The position numbers and the translations under genes are program-made. This document shows positions 8,682 to 19,600 of a DNA stretch of 64,000 nucleotides, piece after piece (position 1 is the first letter of the stretch; each line of letters opens with the position of its first letter). The stretch is from Prolixibacteraceae bacterium (GTDB lineage Bacteria; Bacteroidota; Bacteroidia; Bacteroidales; Prolixibacteraceae). The notes below the pieces were generated by a model, which was given only the letters and a program-made list of their open reading frames with translations, was not told the DNA's origin and made no database searches. The stretch is from NCBI GenBank assembly GCA_021740385.1, contig JAIOZY010000009.1, forward strand, positions 31,396-95,395, given 5' to 3'.

Positions 8682-10574
8682 ATGAAAAAATTATTGTTTA
8701 TTTCTTTAGTCGTGATGATTGCATTTACAGCATGTGAAAAAAGAGAACCCAAAGCTGAACCGGTAGCGTTGGAAGATTTCTTTAAAAACCCCGAAAAAAC
8801 TTCTTTTGAATTGTCACCCAACGGTGAGTACTTTTCTTATCTTGCTCCCTATGAAAGCAGGTTGAATGTTTTTGTTCAGAAAGTTGGCGATGAAGAAGCT
8901 CTGCGTATCACCTCGGAAACCGATCGTGACATTGCCGGTTACCTGTGGGCAAATAACAACCGCATTCTTTATTTGAAGGATACCGGCGGCGATGAAAACT
9001 ATCAGTTGTACGGGGTAAATATCGATGGTTCCGACCTGGTAGGCTTAACCGTATTCGAAGGTGTTCGAACACAAATTATCGATGACCTTGAAGAATTGCC
9101 CGAGGAAATCATTATCGGGATGAATAAACGAGATGCACGGGTTTTTGACCCGTATCGTTTGAATATTATTACCGGCGAAATGGTAATGTTGGCCGAAAAC
9201 CCGGGCAATATCATGGGCTGGATGACCGACCACGATGGCAAATTGCGTATAGCCATTGCTTCCGATGGAGTAAACCAAACTTATTTGTACAGGGAAACCG
9301 AGGATGAAGAGTTTGTCCCTGTTATGTCGTTAAATTTCAAAGAAACCCTTAACCCCCTGTTCTTTACATTCGATAATAAGAATGTATATGCAACATCGAA
9401 CATTGGCAGGGATAAAGAGGCCATTGTATTGTTCGATATGGCCAATGCCAAAGAACTGGATGTGATTTTTGAAACCGAAGCAGCCGATGTTTCCGGACTG
9501 GCTTATTCAAAAAAGGATAAAAAACTACAGGCCGCTTTCTACTACACATCAAAAAGACAAGTCCATTTTCTTGATGATGAAGCGGAAGAAATGTACGGGA
9601 AAGTAGAAGCAAAATTACCGGGGCTTGAAGTCCGCTTTACAAGTGAAAACAAAGCCGAAGATAAATTCATGATCCGCACTTTCAGCGACAAAACCCGCGG
9701 TGAATATTACATGTACGATAAAGCTTCAGATGGGTTGACCAAACTGGCCGAACTGAGTCCCTGGCTCGATGCCGATAACATGTGTGATATGAAACCCATT
9801 TATTATGACTCCCGCGACGGTTTAAATATTCAGGGGTATTTAACATTGCCCAAGGGGTATAAGCCCAAAAACCTTCCCGTGGTAGTTAATCCGCACGGTG
9901 GCCCGTGGGCACGCGATTATTGGGGCTTTAATCCCGAAGTTCAGTTTTTGACCAATAACGGATATGCCGTGTTGCAAATGAACTTCAGGGGATCGACCGG
10001 TTTTGGACGTGAATTTTGGGAAGCTTCCTTCAAACAGTGGGGCAAAACCATGCAGGACGATATCTCCGATGGCGTTAAATGGTTGATTGACGAAGGAATA
10101 GCCGACCCGGATAAAATTGCCATTTACGGTGGTAGTTATGGCGGTTATGCAACGCTTGCCGGGTTGTGTTTTAGTCCTGAATTATACGCGGCCGGAGTCG
10201 ATTACGTAGGTGTTTCAAACCTCTTTACGTTCATGAAAACCATTCCGCCGTATTGGAAACCCATGCTTGATATGATGTACGAGATGGTTGGAAATCCCGA
10301 AACCGACAGCCTGTTAATGGCCGAAGCCTCACCCGTTTTCCATGTCGATAATATTGTTGCCCCGTTATTTGTAGCACAGGGAGCAAACGATCCCCGGGTG
10401 AACATCGAAGAATCGAACCAGATTGTTGATGCCTTAGAAGCACGCGGGGTTGACGTTGAGTACATGGTAAAAGATAACGAAGGTCATGGATTCCGCAACG
10501 AAGAAAACCGCTTCGATTTTTACCGGGGTATGATTACTTTCCTCGATGCACATTTGAAAGAAGTTGAGGAATAG
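8682..10574 (+). CDS. S9-family prolyl oligopeptidase-like peptidase, lipoprotein
   Basis: 630 residues. A lipoprotein signal peptide (lipobox AFTAC, Cys18) is followed by a WD40-like beta-propeller (about 50-370) and a C-terminal alpha/beta-hydrolase domain. The catalytic triad is visible as Ser485 in GGSYGGY, Asp570 in GANDPRVN and His602 in EGHGFRN. The architecture fits acylaminoacyl-peptidase/dipeptidyl-peptidase-like S9 enzymes that act on short peptides in the periplasm or at the outer membrane. It is monocistronic and closed by the hairpin at 10595-10632. Confidence 0.92.
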   Translation: MKKLLFISLVVMIAFTACEKREPKAEPVALEDFFKNPEKTSFELSPNGEYFSYLAPYESRLNVFVQKVGDEEALRITSETDRDIAGYLWANNNRILYLKDTGGDENYQLYGVNIDGSDLVGLTVFEGVRTQIIDDLEELPEEIIIGMNKRDARVFDPYRLNIITGEMVMLAENPGNIMGWMTDHDGKLRIAIASDGVNQTYLYRETEDEEFVPVMSLNFKETLNPLFFTFDNKNVYATSNIGRDKEAIVLFDMANAKELDVIFETEAADVSGLAYSKKDKKLQAAFYYTSKRQVHFLDDEAEEMYGKVEAKLPGLEVRFTSENKAEDKFMIRTFSDKTRGEYYMYDKASDGLTKLAELSPWLDADNMCDMKPIYYDSRDGLNIQGYLTLPKGYKPKNLPVVVNPHGGPWARDYWGFNPEVQFLTNNGYAVLQMNFRGSTGFGREFWEASFKQWGKTMQDDISDGVKWLIDEGIADPDKIAIYGGSYGGYATLAGLCFSPELYAAGVDYVGVSNLFTFMKTIPPYWKPMLDMMYEMVGNPETDSLLMAEASPVFHVDNIVAPLFVAQGANDPRVNIEESNQIVDALEARGVDVEYMVKDNEGHGFRNEENRFDFYRGMITFLDAHLKEVEE

Positions 10575-10594
10575 TTTTTTTTGAAAATATTTGT

Positions 10595-10632
10595 AAGCCC
10601 TTTTTGCCGAAGCAGGAAGGGCTTTTTTTTTT
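10595..10632 (+). terminator. Intrinsic terminator after the S9 peptidase
   Basis: AAGCCCTT at 10595-10602 pairs with AAGGGCTT at 10617-10624 and is followed by an uninterrupted T run to 10632. It lies 20 bp past the stop of the S9 gene and before the convergent GH43 gene. Confidence 0.85.
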
Positions 10633-10689
10633 GTGTCCTGAATTTGAAATCGAGGAGAAAGAGGCTGTTTTATGCCACAATCATAAACC

Positions 10690-12282
10690 TTATTTCCCGC
10701 GATAATCAAACCAGTCGAAAACAGCCGGAGCTTCAGCCGGTTTGCCGTTTCCGGTGGCATAAAGGCCAACGTACAAGCCGGTAAACCACCCAACCGTTTC
10801 GGTACTTAAAAAACGGGCATCGACTTTTTCAACCGTTTTGAAACCGCGGTTGTTTTGCGCATACGAGAATATAAATTCCGGGCCTGTTCCTTCAACCCGT
10901 AAATCGACAGTACCGGGTGTGAGTTCAATTATGGTTGATTGATAAAGGGTTTGTCCAAACTGCAGTTTGACAGAAAGGTAGCGCTTTTCGTTTTTTGCGT
11001 GTACCGTAATGTCGAAGTGGGAGCCATTATTGAGGAGGATCATCCCGGCCTCTTCGTTTTCGTTTGCCGGGTTAAACGCTATACGGGTAGTGGCTTCAAA
11101 TTTTATGTCGGTAAGGCGTCGGCCAACAAAGCTTGGATTGCCCTTTTCGCCAATTTTCAATGCCGAACCTTTTAATGATAAGGTTCCCTTTTCGGGGTCC
11201 AGTATAATATTTTGCCCGCCCGGGGGCTGTATATAGTTCCATTCAAAACCCAGTTCCTTTTTGTTGAAGTTCGTACGGGCAGGTATTGCTTCGACCGGTA
11301 TTTGTGGTAAAGTTGGGCAGGTCATTTCTACCGGTACTGTTCCGTTGCCGTTAACCACCGGCCATCCACCTTTGGGCCAGCTTACCGGAACCAGACAGGT
11401 TTCGCGCCCCAGCATGTGGTGTGGCGGATAACCGGTAACACTGCGGTAGCCATGAATGACCATCCACCAGGTGTTGTTGTGTGCCTGAATAATATCGGCA
11501 TGGCCTATGCCCTGTATGGGTTTGCCCATACCTGCGTAATTAACATGTGTGGCGATGGGGTTGGCGGGGTTGTCGATATACGGTCCCCAAATATTGTGGC
11601 TGCGCGCAATGGTAACCATGTGGGCCTCTTCGGTACCGCCTTCGGCAGCCATCAGGTAATAAAAACCATCTTTTTTGTAAATGTGCGGTGCCTCGGGATA
11701 ACGGCCGCCGGTTGAATTCCATATCTTTCGGCGTTCGCTTAGCAGTTTCCCGGTTGCAATATCAATTTCAGCAAGTTCAAAGGCCGAAGTAATTACGTAA
11801 GTTTTTCCGTTGTCGTCGAAGAACAGGTCGGGGTCAATTTCGGGCATGTCAATCCAAATGGCATCGCTCCACGGGCCGGCAGGGTTTTTGGCGGTTACGT
11901 AAAAATTGCCTTTGTACGTTACATTGGTGGTAATCATGTAAAAAGTACCCTTGTGATAACGAATGGTAGGGGCAAAAATGTTGATTTCGCCATCGATTTG
12001 TCCTTTGCGGTGTATGCAGTGGCCAACCTGGTCCCAGTGAATCAAATCTTTGCTGTGGAAAACAGGTACTCCCGGAAAATATTCGAAGGTGCTGTTTACC
12101 AAATAATAATCATCGTTAACGCGGCAAACACTCGGGTCGGGGTAAAAGCCGGGTATTACGGGGTTTGTGTATGTTACTTCGGCTGTAGTATCGGGCGCCA
12201 TTACCCAGGGGTTAGGGTTTACCTGCTGCGAAAACAAATGAACGCAAATCATTATTAATAAAACAGTAAGTGGGTATTTCAT
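10690..12282 (-). CDS. GH43 glycoside hydrolase (beta-xylosidase/arabinofuranosidase type), secreted
   Basis: 530 residues from the ATG at 12282, which gives a clean signal peptide (MKYPLTVLLIMICVHLFSQQ). An upstream in-frame start at 12330 would bury it. The five-bladed GH43 propeller carries the catalytic triad Asp49 (GFYPDPSV), Asp150 (EIDPDLFFDD) and Glu197 (RYPEAPHIY). A C-terminal beta-sandwich (about 340-530) ends in VFDWFDYRG, as in GH43 enzymes with a concanavalin-like domain. Likely activity is exo-hydrolysis of xylosyl or arabinofuranosyl residues in the periplasm. It diverges from the PUL across an 830-bp spacer and probably belongs to the same degradative programme. Confidence 0.9.
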   Translation of the reverse strand: MKYPLTVLLIMICVHLFSQQVNPNPWVMAPDTTAEVTYTNPVIPGFYPDPSVCRVNDDYYLVNSTFEYFPGVPVFHSKDLIHWDQVGHCIHRKGQIDGEINIFAPTIRYHKGTFYMITTNVTYKGNFYVTAKNPAGPWSDAIWIDMPEIDPDLFFDDNGKTYVITSAFELAEIDIATGKLLSERRKIWNSTGGRYPEAPHIYKKDGFYYLMAAEGGTEEAHMVTIARSHNIWGPYIDNPANPIATHVNYAGMGKPIQGIGHADIIQAHNNTWWMVIHGYRSVTGYPPHHMLGRETCLVPVSWPKGGWPVVNGNGTVPVEMTCPTLPQIPVEAIPARTNFNKKELGFEWNYIQPPGGQNIILDPEKGTLSLKGSALKIGEKGNPSFVGRRLTDIKFEATTRIAFNPANENEEAGMILLNNGSHFDITVHAKNEKRYLSVKLQFGQTLYQSTIIELTPGTVDLRVEGTGPEFIFSYAQNNRGFKTVEKVDARFLSTETVGWFTGLYVGLYATGNGKPAEAPAVFDWFDYRGK

Positions 12283-12673
12283 CGTTTTGTGTTTTAAAGT
12301 GTAATTGCTTGTACAATAATTAATAAGCATTAAGTTTCATCGTTATTTGAAACATAAAAGTATTAACAAAATAACAAATCCACTAAAAAAAATGCAGATA
12401 AGACGGGGTGTTTTACGAATTAACCCCTTATTAGAAACAAAAAAACCTGTTGTTTCGCGGGGTGTCAGGATTTATCGGACGGTGAATGACTAAAGGTGGT
12501 AGGTTAAAACAAAAATCCTTTCGCTAATTTCAAATTGGGATGGGTTTAGGATAGTATGTTATACTTCGCTTTGATCGTATTTGACCGTTATACCGAAATG
12601 ATAATGGAAACTTCATCTTTTACGTTTTGAAAGTTATTAATAAATAAAATGGGAAATTTCACCTTATTTATAG

Positions 12674-12694
12674 TTAAGTCAACAGATGACTTAA
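12674..12694. promoter_or_regulatory. Perfect inverted repeat, candidate operator
   Basis: TTAAGTCA at 12674-12681 and its exact complement TGACTTAA at 12687-12694 are separated by five bases. It lies near the middle of the divergent spacer and is not followed by a T-run, so it fits a dimeric protein-binding site better than a terminator. The binding protein is unknown. Confidence 0.4.
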
Positions 12695-13024
12695 TGTACG
12701 TCTTGTGAATTTTATTTTTTATTTAAGCGCAATTAATTGATTAATCAAAGACCTATAATGAGATATAATATTATGGTATTACCTATGAGATCACGTTTTT
12801 CGAAATGATAAAAAAGCGAAATATTGATTCAGAAAGTGAATGAAAAATCAGCATTTCAGCGTTTAATGTTAAATCTTTCAGGTTTATAAATTTTTATTTT
12901 GTGCAATGAGCTAATTTAACAAAAATATGTTAACAGTTTAAAAATTAGCCTTTGTTAATAAGATATCGTCTTGTTTTTAAACGCAATAAAAAATTTTTAA
13001 AGCACACATAATCAGAAAGATAGC

Positions 13025-13055
13025 TTGGTTTTTTTATTGAGTTTCTATTTCTTTG
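13025..13055 (+). promoter_or_regulatory. Candidate PUL promoter
   Basis: TTG at 13025-13027, a 20-bp spacer, then TTTCTTTG at 13048-13055. This is one mismatch from the Bacteroidota TTG-N19/20-TAnnTTTG pattern. The implied start site lies about 50 nt before the ATG at 13113. Confidence 0.35.
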
Positions 13056-13112
13056 TTTGAAGGTTTTACTAACTAATTCGATTTTTCACAAACCTAAAAA
13101 CAATAAAATATT

Positions 13113-16100
13113 ATGAAAACAACTTTTTACTTATTATTAAGCTTTTTGCTTATTAGTACATTTAGTTGGGCAAACAATACTGCTCAAATAATGAAAGCAG
13201 AAACATCCCCTCAAATTGATGGGACTAAAGATGCAATATGGACTACAGCTACAGCCGTTAGTCTAGGCGAAATGACCAACGCCGGTGATGGAGATGCTTC
13301 TGTAGAAGCCACTTGGAGTGCGCTGTGGGATAACGAAAACCTTTACCTTCTTTTTGAAGTTGTTGATGATGTTGCCATTAATAATGGCGCTGAAAATGCA
13401 ATATGGTATATGCACGATTGTATTGAGGTTTTTACCGATTTGCAGAATTTGAAAAGCGAAGCTAAAGTTACCAATAGCAATGGTGAATACCAGTTACGTT
13501 TTATTTATGGTCTAGATGATGAACCTATTTATGAAAACCCGGAAATGACTACTTATGAGTCAGTTTCGGAGTTGACCGCTAATGGTTATATTATAGAAGT
13601 GAAGTTTCCATGGAACCTTATTACTGAAGGTACCGATGTAGCAATTCAGGAAGGACTTAAATTTGGTGTCGATTTTAAAGTGACAGATATTGATGCCCCT
13701 ACCGAAGGCTGGTGGCCTCCTCATTTTGAATTTGCATGGAATGGAGCTCAGGATCAAGCCCCTGTAAATTTTGGTGAGGTCGAGTTGATTTCGACTTCTG
13801 CAAAAACAGCTATTGTTTATTCTACCTTCAGTTCTCCATCTATCGATGGTGATATTGATGCACTTTGGGTAGATGTTGAGACAAACGAAATTGATGTGCT
13901 GGCCAATGCCGGCGATGGTGATGCCACTGTTTCAGCTACGTGGCGTGCATTGTGGGATATCGAAAACTTATACATGCTTTTTGAGGTTGAAGATGATGTT
14001 GCCATAAATAATGGTGCAGGTAATGCGATTTGGTATATGCACGATTGTATTGAAATGTTAACCGATATGCAGAATCTGAAAAGCGAAGCGGAAGTTACAA
14101 ATAGTGATGGTGAATACCAGTTGCGTTTTATTTATGGGCTTGACGATGAGCCAATATACGAAAACCTTGAAATGACTACCTATGAGTCAGTTTCGGCTTT
14201 ATCTGACAATGGTTATGTAATTGAAGTGAAATTCCCATGGGCTGATCTTATTGATAACACTACCGTTAATATTGCTGAGGGTTTGCAGTTTGGTGCCGAT
14301 TTTAAAGTAACCGATATAGATGCGCCTACCGAAGGCTGGTGGCCACCGCATTATGAATATGTTTGGAACAATGCAGCCGGTAAAATACCTGCTAATTTTG
14401 GTTTGATTGCCCTTGCTCAATCGTCCGATATTGAAAAACCAACCGCACCAACGAATTTAACATCATCGCTCGACGAAATTGACCTGACTTTAAACTGGAC
14501 TGCTTCTACTGATAATGTGGCCGTAAGCGGTTACAATGTTAAAAACGGAAGCCGGTTGATGACTAGTGTTACCGGTAGTATAACTACTGCACAAATTAAA
14601 TTGTCTTATGGTACCACTTATAATATTTCGGTAGTTGCCATTGATGCAGCTGGTAATGAGTCAGATCATAGTAATATAGTTGAAATTGTTACCGAAGGAT
14701 TAGCGCCAATTCCTGACGGAACACCAATCGCAAACGCAACCGAAGCTGTAACAATAGACGGTAAAGCCGATGAAGCTTCGTGGGAAACCGCTTCGTATTT
14801 GATTCCACGTGTTGATACATGGGCCCCAAGCGCTGAAGTTAACGGACATGCAGATTTTTCAGCCTCGTTTAAAAGTTTGTGGGACGATGAATACGTTTAT
14901 TTCCTTTTTGATGTAACAGACGACAAAGTGCATCAAGGTGTTGGAGAGGCCGATAACCTTTGGGTGCAGGATTGCATCGAAGTGATTATTGCTAAAGACG
15001 AAACCGAAGATTATAAATATCGTTTTGTTCATGGAAGAGACAACGAATCGGTGTTAAGTGGCGAAGAAATTGAAGTGCCTGCCGGATTCAAAAATGTATC
15101 GACTAAAACTGCCACAGGTTACATTATTGAGGTGGCAATACCTTGGAGCACAATACCTGGAATTGATGTAGTTGAGCGTGCCTCAACTTTCAATGTAAGC
15201 TTCTCAGCGTTGGATATCGATCGCGAAGATGCTTCTCTTTGGACACACATTAGTGGTATTTTAGGCTGGCCATATTCAACAGTATCAAACGTTATGGCTT
15301 TAGGTAATGCTGAGGATGTAATGCTTGTTGATGCTCCCGCCGCACCTGCCGGTTTAACTGCCGTAGCCAACGATTTTAAAAGCGCTAATTTAAGTTGGAC
15401 AGCTTCTGAAGGGGCTCTTTTATATACCATTGTGCTTGATGGAAAAATAGCGGCCTCAACAGGCAACACTTCATTTACTTTAAGTGGGCTTGAAGCTGAA
15501 ACCACATATAACATTGAAGTTATTGCCAACAATGCACAAAAATATTCCGCAGCTTCAAATAAAGTTTCTGTTACAACCAAAGAAATGCCCAACCCAACCA
15601 TACGTAAAGTAGGTATTGCGAAAATAAATGTTGATCCATCTATCGATTACGAAGTTTGGGATACCATTGTTGCTGCTGAAGTGTTTCATCCCGAAAGGAC
15701 TTTCGACCCTGTTGATTTTTCAGGTAGTTGGAAAGCTTTGTGGGACGATAATTTTATCTATTTCCAGGTTAGTGTTCACGATGCTGATATTTATAATTCA
15801 GATGGTGATGGATGGAAAAATGACAATATCGAATTGCATTTCGACATGAACAACGAATCGGATGGAACTTCGTGCGAAACTGTAGATGAAAACATGCAAA
15901 TTGATAACTTTCAGTATCGTTTTATTGCTTACGATAAAGTAACGCAAACCGGCTCGGGTAATGCCCCTGTTTGGAACGGTGTTGGGGCAAACTATTTCGA
16001 CTTGTTCGAAGATGAAAACATTGTTGGTTATCTGGCTGAAATTGCCATCCCCTGGACCAGTTTAACCACCGAAAAGTCGGATGAGATTACATTTAATCCA

Positions 16101-16565
16101 GCAATGAACAGCGAGTTTGCATTCGAAATTAAAATTACCGATAAAGACCCGTTTGTGGACGATGCCGGAGCTACAGTTTATGATGATGCCGAAGCCAATG
16201 GCGAAATGTGCTGGAATTTACAGGATTATGCGATTAGTCCAAACCGTAACAATTCACAATATGGCAAAATCTTCCTCTCAACGGGACAAGTACCTTTTGT
16301 CAACTCGGTTAAAAATGTGACTAATTATGCCGAATTGAATGTGTATCCAAACCCGGCCAAAGATGTGTTGAATATCGATATACCATCAGTCGCGTTTGCT
16401 GAAATCACTTTAAGCGATATTTCGGGTAAAGTGATTTTAACTAAAACGATTGGGCAAAATGCATCTGTAGAAAGACTTTCAGTTTCGGAACTCAAATCAG
16501 GAATCTATTTGTTAACTGTATCAGGTCCTGCTGAAATTAGTAGAGCGAAAGTAGTAGTTCAGTAG
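13113..16565 (+). CDS. Secreted multi-CBM9/FN3 carbohydrate-binding protein with T9SS tail
   Basis: 1150 residues. A signal peptide (to about residue 20) is followed by CBM9-like domains at about 24-225 and 233-432, FN3 at 441-530, CBM9-like at 545-745, FN3 at 748-830 and CBM9-like at 838-1065. A type IX C-terminal domain (1073-1150, LNVYPNPAKDVLNI...ELKSGIYLLTV) closes it. Each CBM9 unit shows the IDG...W opening, the LWDxExLY(L/F)LFEV strand and a xxDCIE(V/M) segment. No catalytic domain is seen, so the role is probably surface or secreted glycan capture. The first two CBM9 units are nearly identical, a recent internal duplication. It is the first gene of the PUL and is separated from the next by a strong hairpin (16580-16613). 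Confidence 0.88.
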   Translation: MKTTFYLLLSFLLISTFSWANNTAQIMKAETSPQIDGTKDAIWTTATAVSLGEMTNAGDGDASVEATWSALWDNENLYLLFEVVDDVAINNGAENAIWYMHDCIEVFTDLQNLKSEAKVTNSNGEYQLRFIYGLDDEPIYENPEMTTYESVSELTANGYIIEVKFPWNLITEGTDVAIQEGLKFGVDFKVTDIDAPTEGWWPPHFEFAWNGAQDQAPVNFGEVELISTSAKTAIVYSTFSSPSIDGDIDALWVDVETNEIDVLANAGDGDATVSATWRALWDIENLYMLFEVEDDVAINNGAGNAIWYMHDCIEMLTDMQNLKSEAEVTNSDGEYQLRFIYGLDDEPIYENLEMTTYESVSALSDNGYVIEVKFPWADLIDNTTVNIAEGLQFGADFKVTDIDAPTEGWWPPHYEYVWNNAAGKIPANFGLIALAQSSDIEKPTAPTNLTSSLDEIDLTLNWTASTDNVAVSGYNVKNGSRLMTSVTGSITTAQIKLSYGTTYNISVVAIDAAGNESDHSNIVEIVTEGLAPIPDGTPIANATEAVTIDGKADEASWETASYLIPRVDTWAPSAEVNGHADFSASFKSLWDDEYVYFLFDVTDDKVHQGVGEADNLWVQDCIEVIIAKDETEDYKYRFVHGRDNESVLSGEEIEVPAGFKNVSTKTATGYIIEVAIPWSTIPGIDVVERASTFNVSFSALDIDREDASLWTHISGILGWPYSTVSNVMALGNAEDVMLVDAPAAPAGLTAVANDFKSANLSWTASEGALLYTIVLDGKIAASTGNTSFTLSGLEAETTYNIEVIANNAQKYSAASNKVSVTTKEMPNPTIRKVGIAKINVDPSIDYEVWDTIVAAEVFHPERTFDPVDFSGSWKALWDDNFIYFQVSVHDADIYNSDGDGWKNDNIELHFDMNNESDGTSCETVDENMQIDNFQYRFIAYDKVTQTGSGNAPVWNGVGANYFDLFEDENIVGYLAEIAIPWTSLTTEKSDEITFNPAMNSEFAFEIKITDKDPFVDDAGATVYDDAEANGEMCWNLQDYAISPNRNNSQYGKIFLSTGQVPFVNSVKNVTNYAELNVYPNPAKDVLNIDIPSVAFAEITLSDISGKVILTKTIGQNASVERLSVSELKSGIYLLTVSGPAEISRAKVVVQ
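13281..14405 (+). repeat. In-frame tandem duplication of CBM9 modules
   Basis: Residues 57-222 (13281-13778) and 266-431 (13908-14405) of the CBM9 protein align without visible gaps at an offset of 209 residues. In the core 52-residue stretch starting INNGA I count six differences. The other CBM9 units in the same protein are far more divergent. Confidence 0.85.
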
Positions 16566-16579
16566 TAAGTTTTAAGATA

Positions 16580-16613
16580 ACCGGTAGTCATTTATTTAAT
16601 GATGGCTGCCGGT
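16580..16613 (+). terminator. Intra-operon stem-loop (attenuator or mRNA-stabilising hairpin)
   Basis: ACCGGTAGTCAT (16580-16591) pairs over 12 bases with ATGGCTGCCGGT (16602-16613), with two G-U pairs and a 10-nt loop. A T-rich but interrupted tail follows. It lies 14 bp past the CBM9 gene. It may partly stop transcription or protect the upstream message, so that the binding protein is made in excess of the downstream enzymes. Confidence 0.6.
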
Positions 16614-16655
16614 GATTCTTATTTTATCTCAATATCCTATAATAAATCTAATTCT

Positions 16656-19600
16656 ATGTTAAAAATTGCCAATATATTGTTCTTTTTAATTTTTTGTTTT
16701 ACTGTGTTTTTTTCGCAAGCACAGGAAACAAGAGCCTATATAGCTATTGCGCCTGATGCTCCAGTCATTGATGGTACTATAGATGAAGTATGGAGCAATT
16801 CTACTAAAAACCCCATTTTAAATGTTGTAAACGGGCCAGATACAACACCCGATGACATTTCGGCATTTTGGTATTCCCTATGGGACGAGCAAAACCTTTA
16901 TTTTTTGTTTGAAGTAACCGACGATATGCTAAGAAATAATGGTCCCGAAGCTACAAATTACTGGATTCATGACTGCGCAGAGATTTTTTTAGATATGTTG
17001 AACGAAAAAAAACAGGTTGAAACAGGCGATGACGAAAATGACGATAAATACCAGTATCGATTTATTTACGATTTAGATGATGAACCCATAAGTGAGAACC
17101 CGCCAATGGATGGTGTTGAAAATGTTTCAATGGCTACCGAAAAAGGATACAATATCGAAGTGAAAATGCCTTGGACTACATTAATCGGTTCGCATCCTTT
17201 TGGTGATGTAATAATTGGCAGGAGCATTGGAGCTGAGTTTCAGGTAGCCGATTTGGATGATAACCCCGGACAGTTTATGCCCGACAACAATCTTGCATGG
17301 AACAACACAACAGGAGACCGCATACATCTTACATCCAATTTTGGAACCATAATTCTGGTCGACAATAATTTACCCGACACAACTCCACCGGCAGCCATAT
17401 CCGACTTGAATGCTACTACATTAAGTGCAGTAGAAGTAAATCTCGATTGGACATCGCCCGGCGATGATGGCATGGTTGGCCTGTCAACTGCTTATGAAAT
17501 ACGTTACAGTACCGAAACCATAAACGATTCAAATTGGGAAAGCGCACATGTGGTAGAACAAACATTGGCGCCAGAAATTGCAGGAACTCAACAGTCGTTT
17601 ATTGTTTCAGGTTTAACCGGTGGAACCACTTACTATTTTGCAATAAAAAGCATCGATGAGGCAGGCAATGTTTCAGCACTTTCGAATATTGTAAATACCG
17701 AAACTTCGGCTGCCGATCTTATTGCTCCAGCGGCCATCACTGATCTGAAGGTTGTGAAGTCGCGCCCAATTTCAATTGAAATTTGCTGGACAGCTACGGG
17801 CGATGATGGGAGTGACGGTACTGCAACAAGTTATGATATACGTTATTCACAGTCAAGTATTACCGAAGCCAATTGGGATTCATACCCTCAACAACCAAAC
17901 ACTCCCGTGCCGCAGGCAGCCGGTAGCCAACAATCAGTTATTGTTATTGGACTTAACCCTTCTACAGAATACAATCTTGCCATAAGGGCAATTGACGGCC
18001 AAAATAACATTTCGCCAATTTCGAATATCGTTACCGCTACCACAAGTGAATTGGTGGTAAATGCCAAAACCCCAATGGATCAATTCATTGGAGTGAATGC
18101 TTTTATCGATGACCCACTTGACAAAATGATGGTGGCAGGATATATTCGTGAATACCATAGTTGGAATTGGGACGAAGGCGATATTTGGGATGGGGGTGGT
18201 AATTTAAATTACCCGGGCTACCCAAACAATCAAAATGCATTTAACCCCAGCTGGGCCGGTGGCGGATGGAATTTCGACAATTTTTACAAAGACTTAACCG
18301 ATGCCGGGTTATTCGTTTGCCCTGCCATTCAAGGTTCGGTTAAATGGCTCAACGATGAAAAAAGTTTTCCGTCAAGCAATATCCCGGTACGTTCAGGGCT
18401 TGATCGTAACGACCCGACTTCGTACCGCGAACATGCCGACCATATGTTCCAGTTTGCCGCACGTTACGGTTCAACCCATGTATCTGATGAACTTTTGAAA
18501 CTTGCCGATAACCAAACACGTGTTTCGGGCCTTGGGTATGTCAGCTATCTCGAAAATTGGAACGAACCCGATAACTGGTGGGATGGGGATGATGCTGAAT
18601 TTACACCTGCAAACCTTGCAGCAATGGGCAGTGCCGACAGAGACGGCCACGAGGGAACCATGGGCAATACCTATGGAGTGAAAAATGCCGATCCCAATAT
18701 GAAATTGGTAATGGGAGGGCTAACCCAACGGGGTTTGGATGATAATTTTAGCTACATTGAAGAGATAAGGCAATGGTGCCTTGAAAACCGTACCGATAAA
18801 CAATTTGTTTACGATGTTATTAACGTGCATCATTATTGCGGACAAATAAGCCCCGAAGAGGCAAAAATTAAGGAAACCATTCAGCAACTGGTCGATTATC
18901 GCGATCAGTACATGCCCGATTGTGAAATATGGCTCACCGAATTTGGTTGGGAAACCAGCATTTACGATACTCCCTTTTCTGCCATTGAGGTGGGCAGTTT
19001 TAGTCGCGAGGAAGTACAGGCTCAACGTATAGTGCGTGAATATCTGCTACTTTCATCAACAGGCATCGATCGTGCTGCTCAATACATGCTGCGAAATGTG
19101 GAAAACAACGGTAGAGGTCAGCATACGAGCAGCGGATTTACTTCTGTCAAAGGTGAATGGTTTCCAAAACCATCGTGGTACTATGTTTATACAATGAAGA
19201 ATACCTTAAAAGGGATGTTTTACATTGGTGAACAAGCTTCAATGAATTCCAATGTGAACATATATAAGTACCAGAATGAAGCTGGTGATACAACGGTTTA
19301 TGCATTGTGGTGCCCCACCAGCAACGAAGTTGTTGTGGCCGACTATCAGCTTAGTTTACCGAATGCTCCTACAAGTGCAACGCTGGTCGAGATGGTGGTT
19401 GACGAAACCGAAGGGGTTAAAACTGATTTGAAGATTGCACGAAATACTGTTCTTGTTAATGTTAGCGAACGTCCTGTATTTGTGATAACTACATCAAATG
19501 CCAATTCGGCAGGCAGTGTTAAAATTCAAAATAAGGCATTCAGTCTGTATCCCAGTTATACATCAAACACAATTGGTGTTAATTTAACGTTTGGGAATAC

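Larger units (their letters stand above)
12283..13112. other. Long AT-rich divergent intergenic region between GH43 and the PUL
   Basis: No open reading frame of note. The region carries a perfect inverted repeat at 12674-12694, an ACCTAT-x-GAGAT direct repeat at 12751-12764 and 12781-12790, and an 11-bp direct repeat CGAAATGATAA at 12594-12604 and 12801-12811. A promoter-like pair sits just before the first PUL gene. At 830 bp it is far longer than the other spacers here, so it probably holds control sites or a leader RNA for the PUL and the divergent GH43 gene. Confidence 0.6.

Noticed and set aside
8360..8821. Minus-strand ORF of 153 codons
   Set aside because: It overlaps the flavodiiron gene, the spacer and the start of the S9 gene, and its sequence resembles no family.
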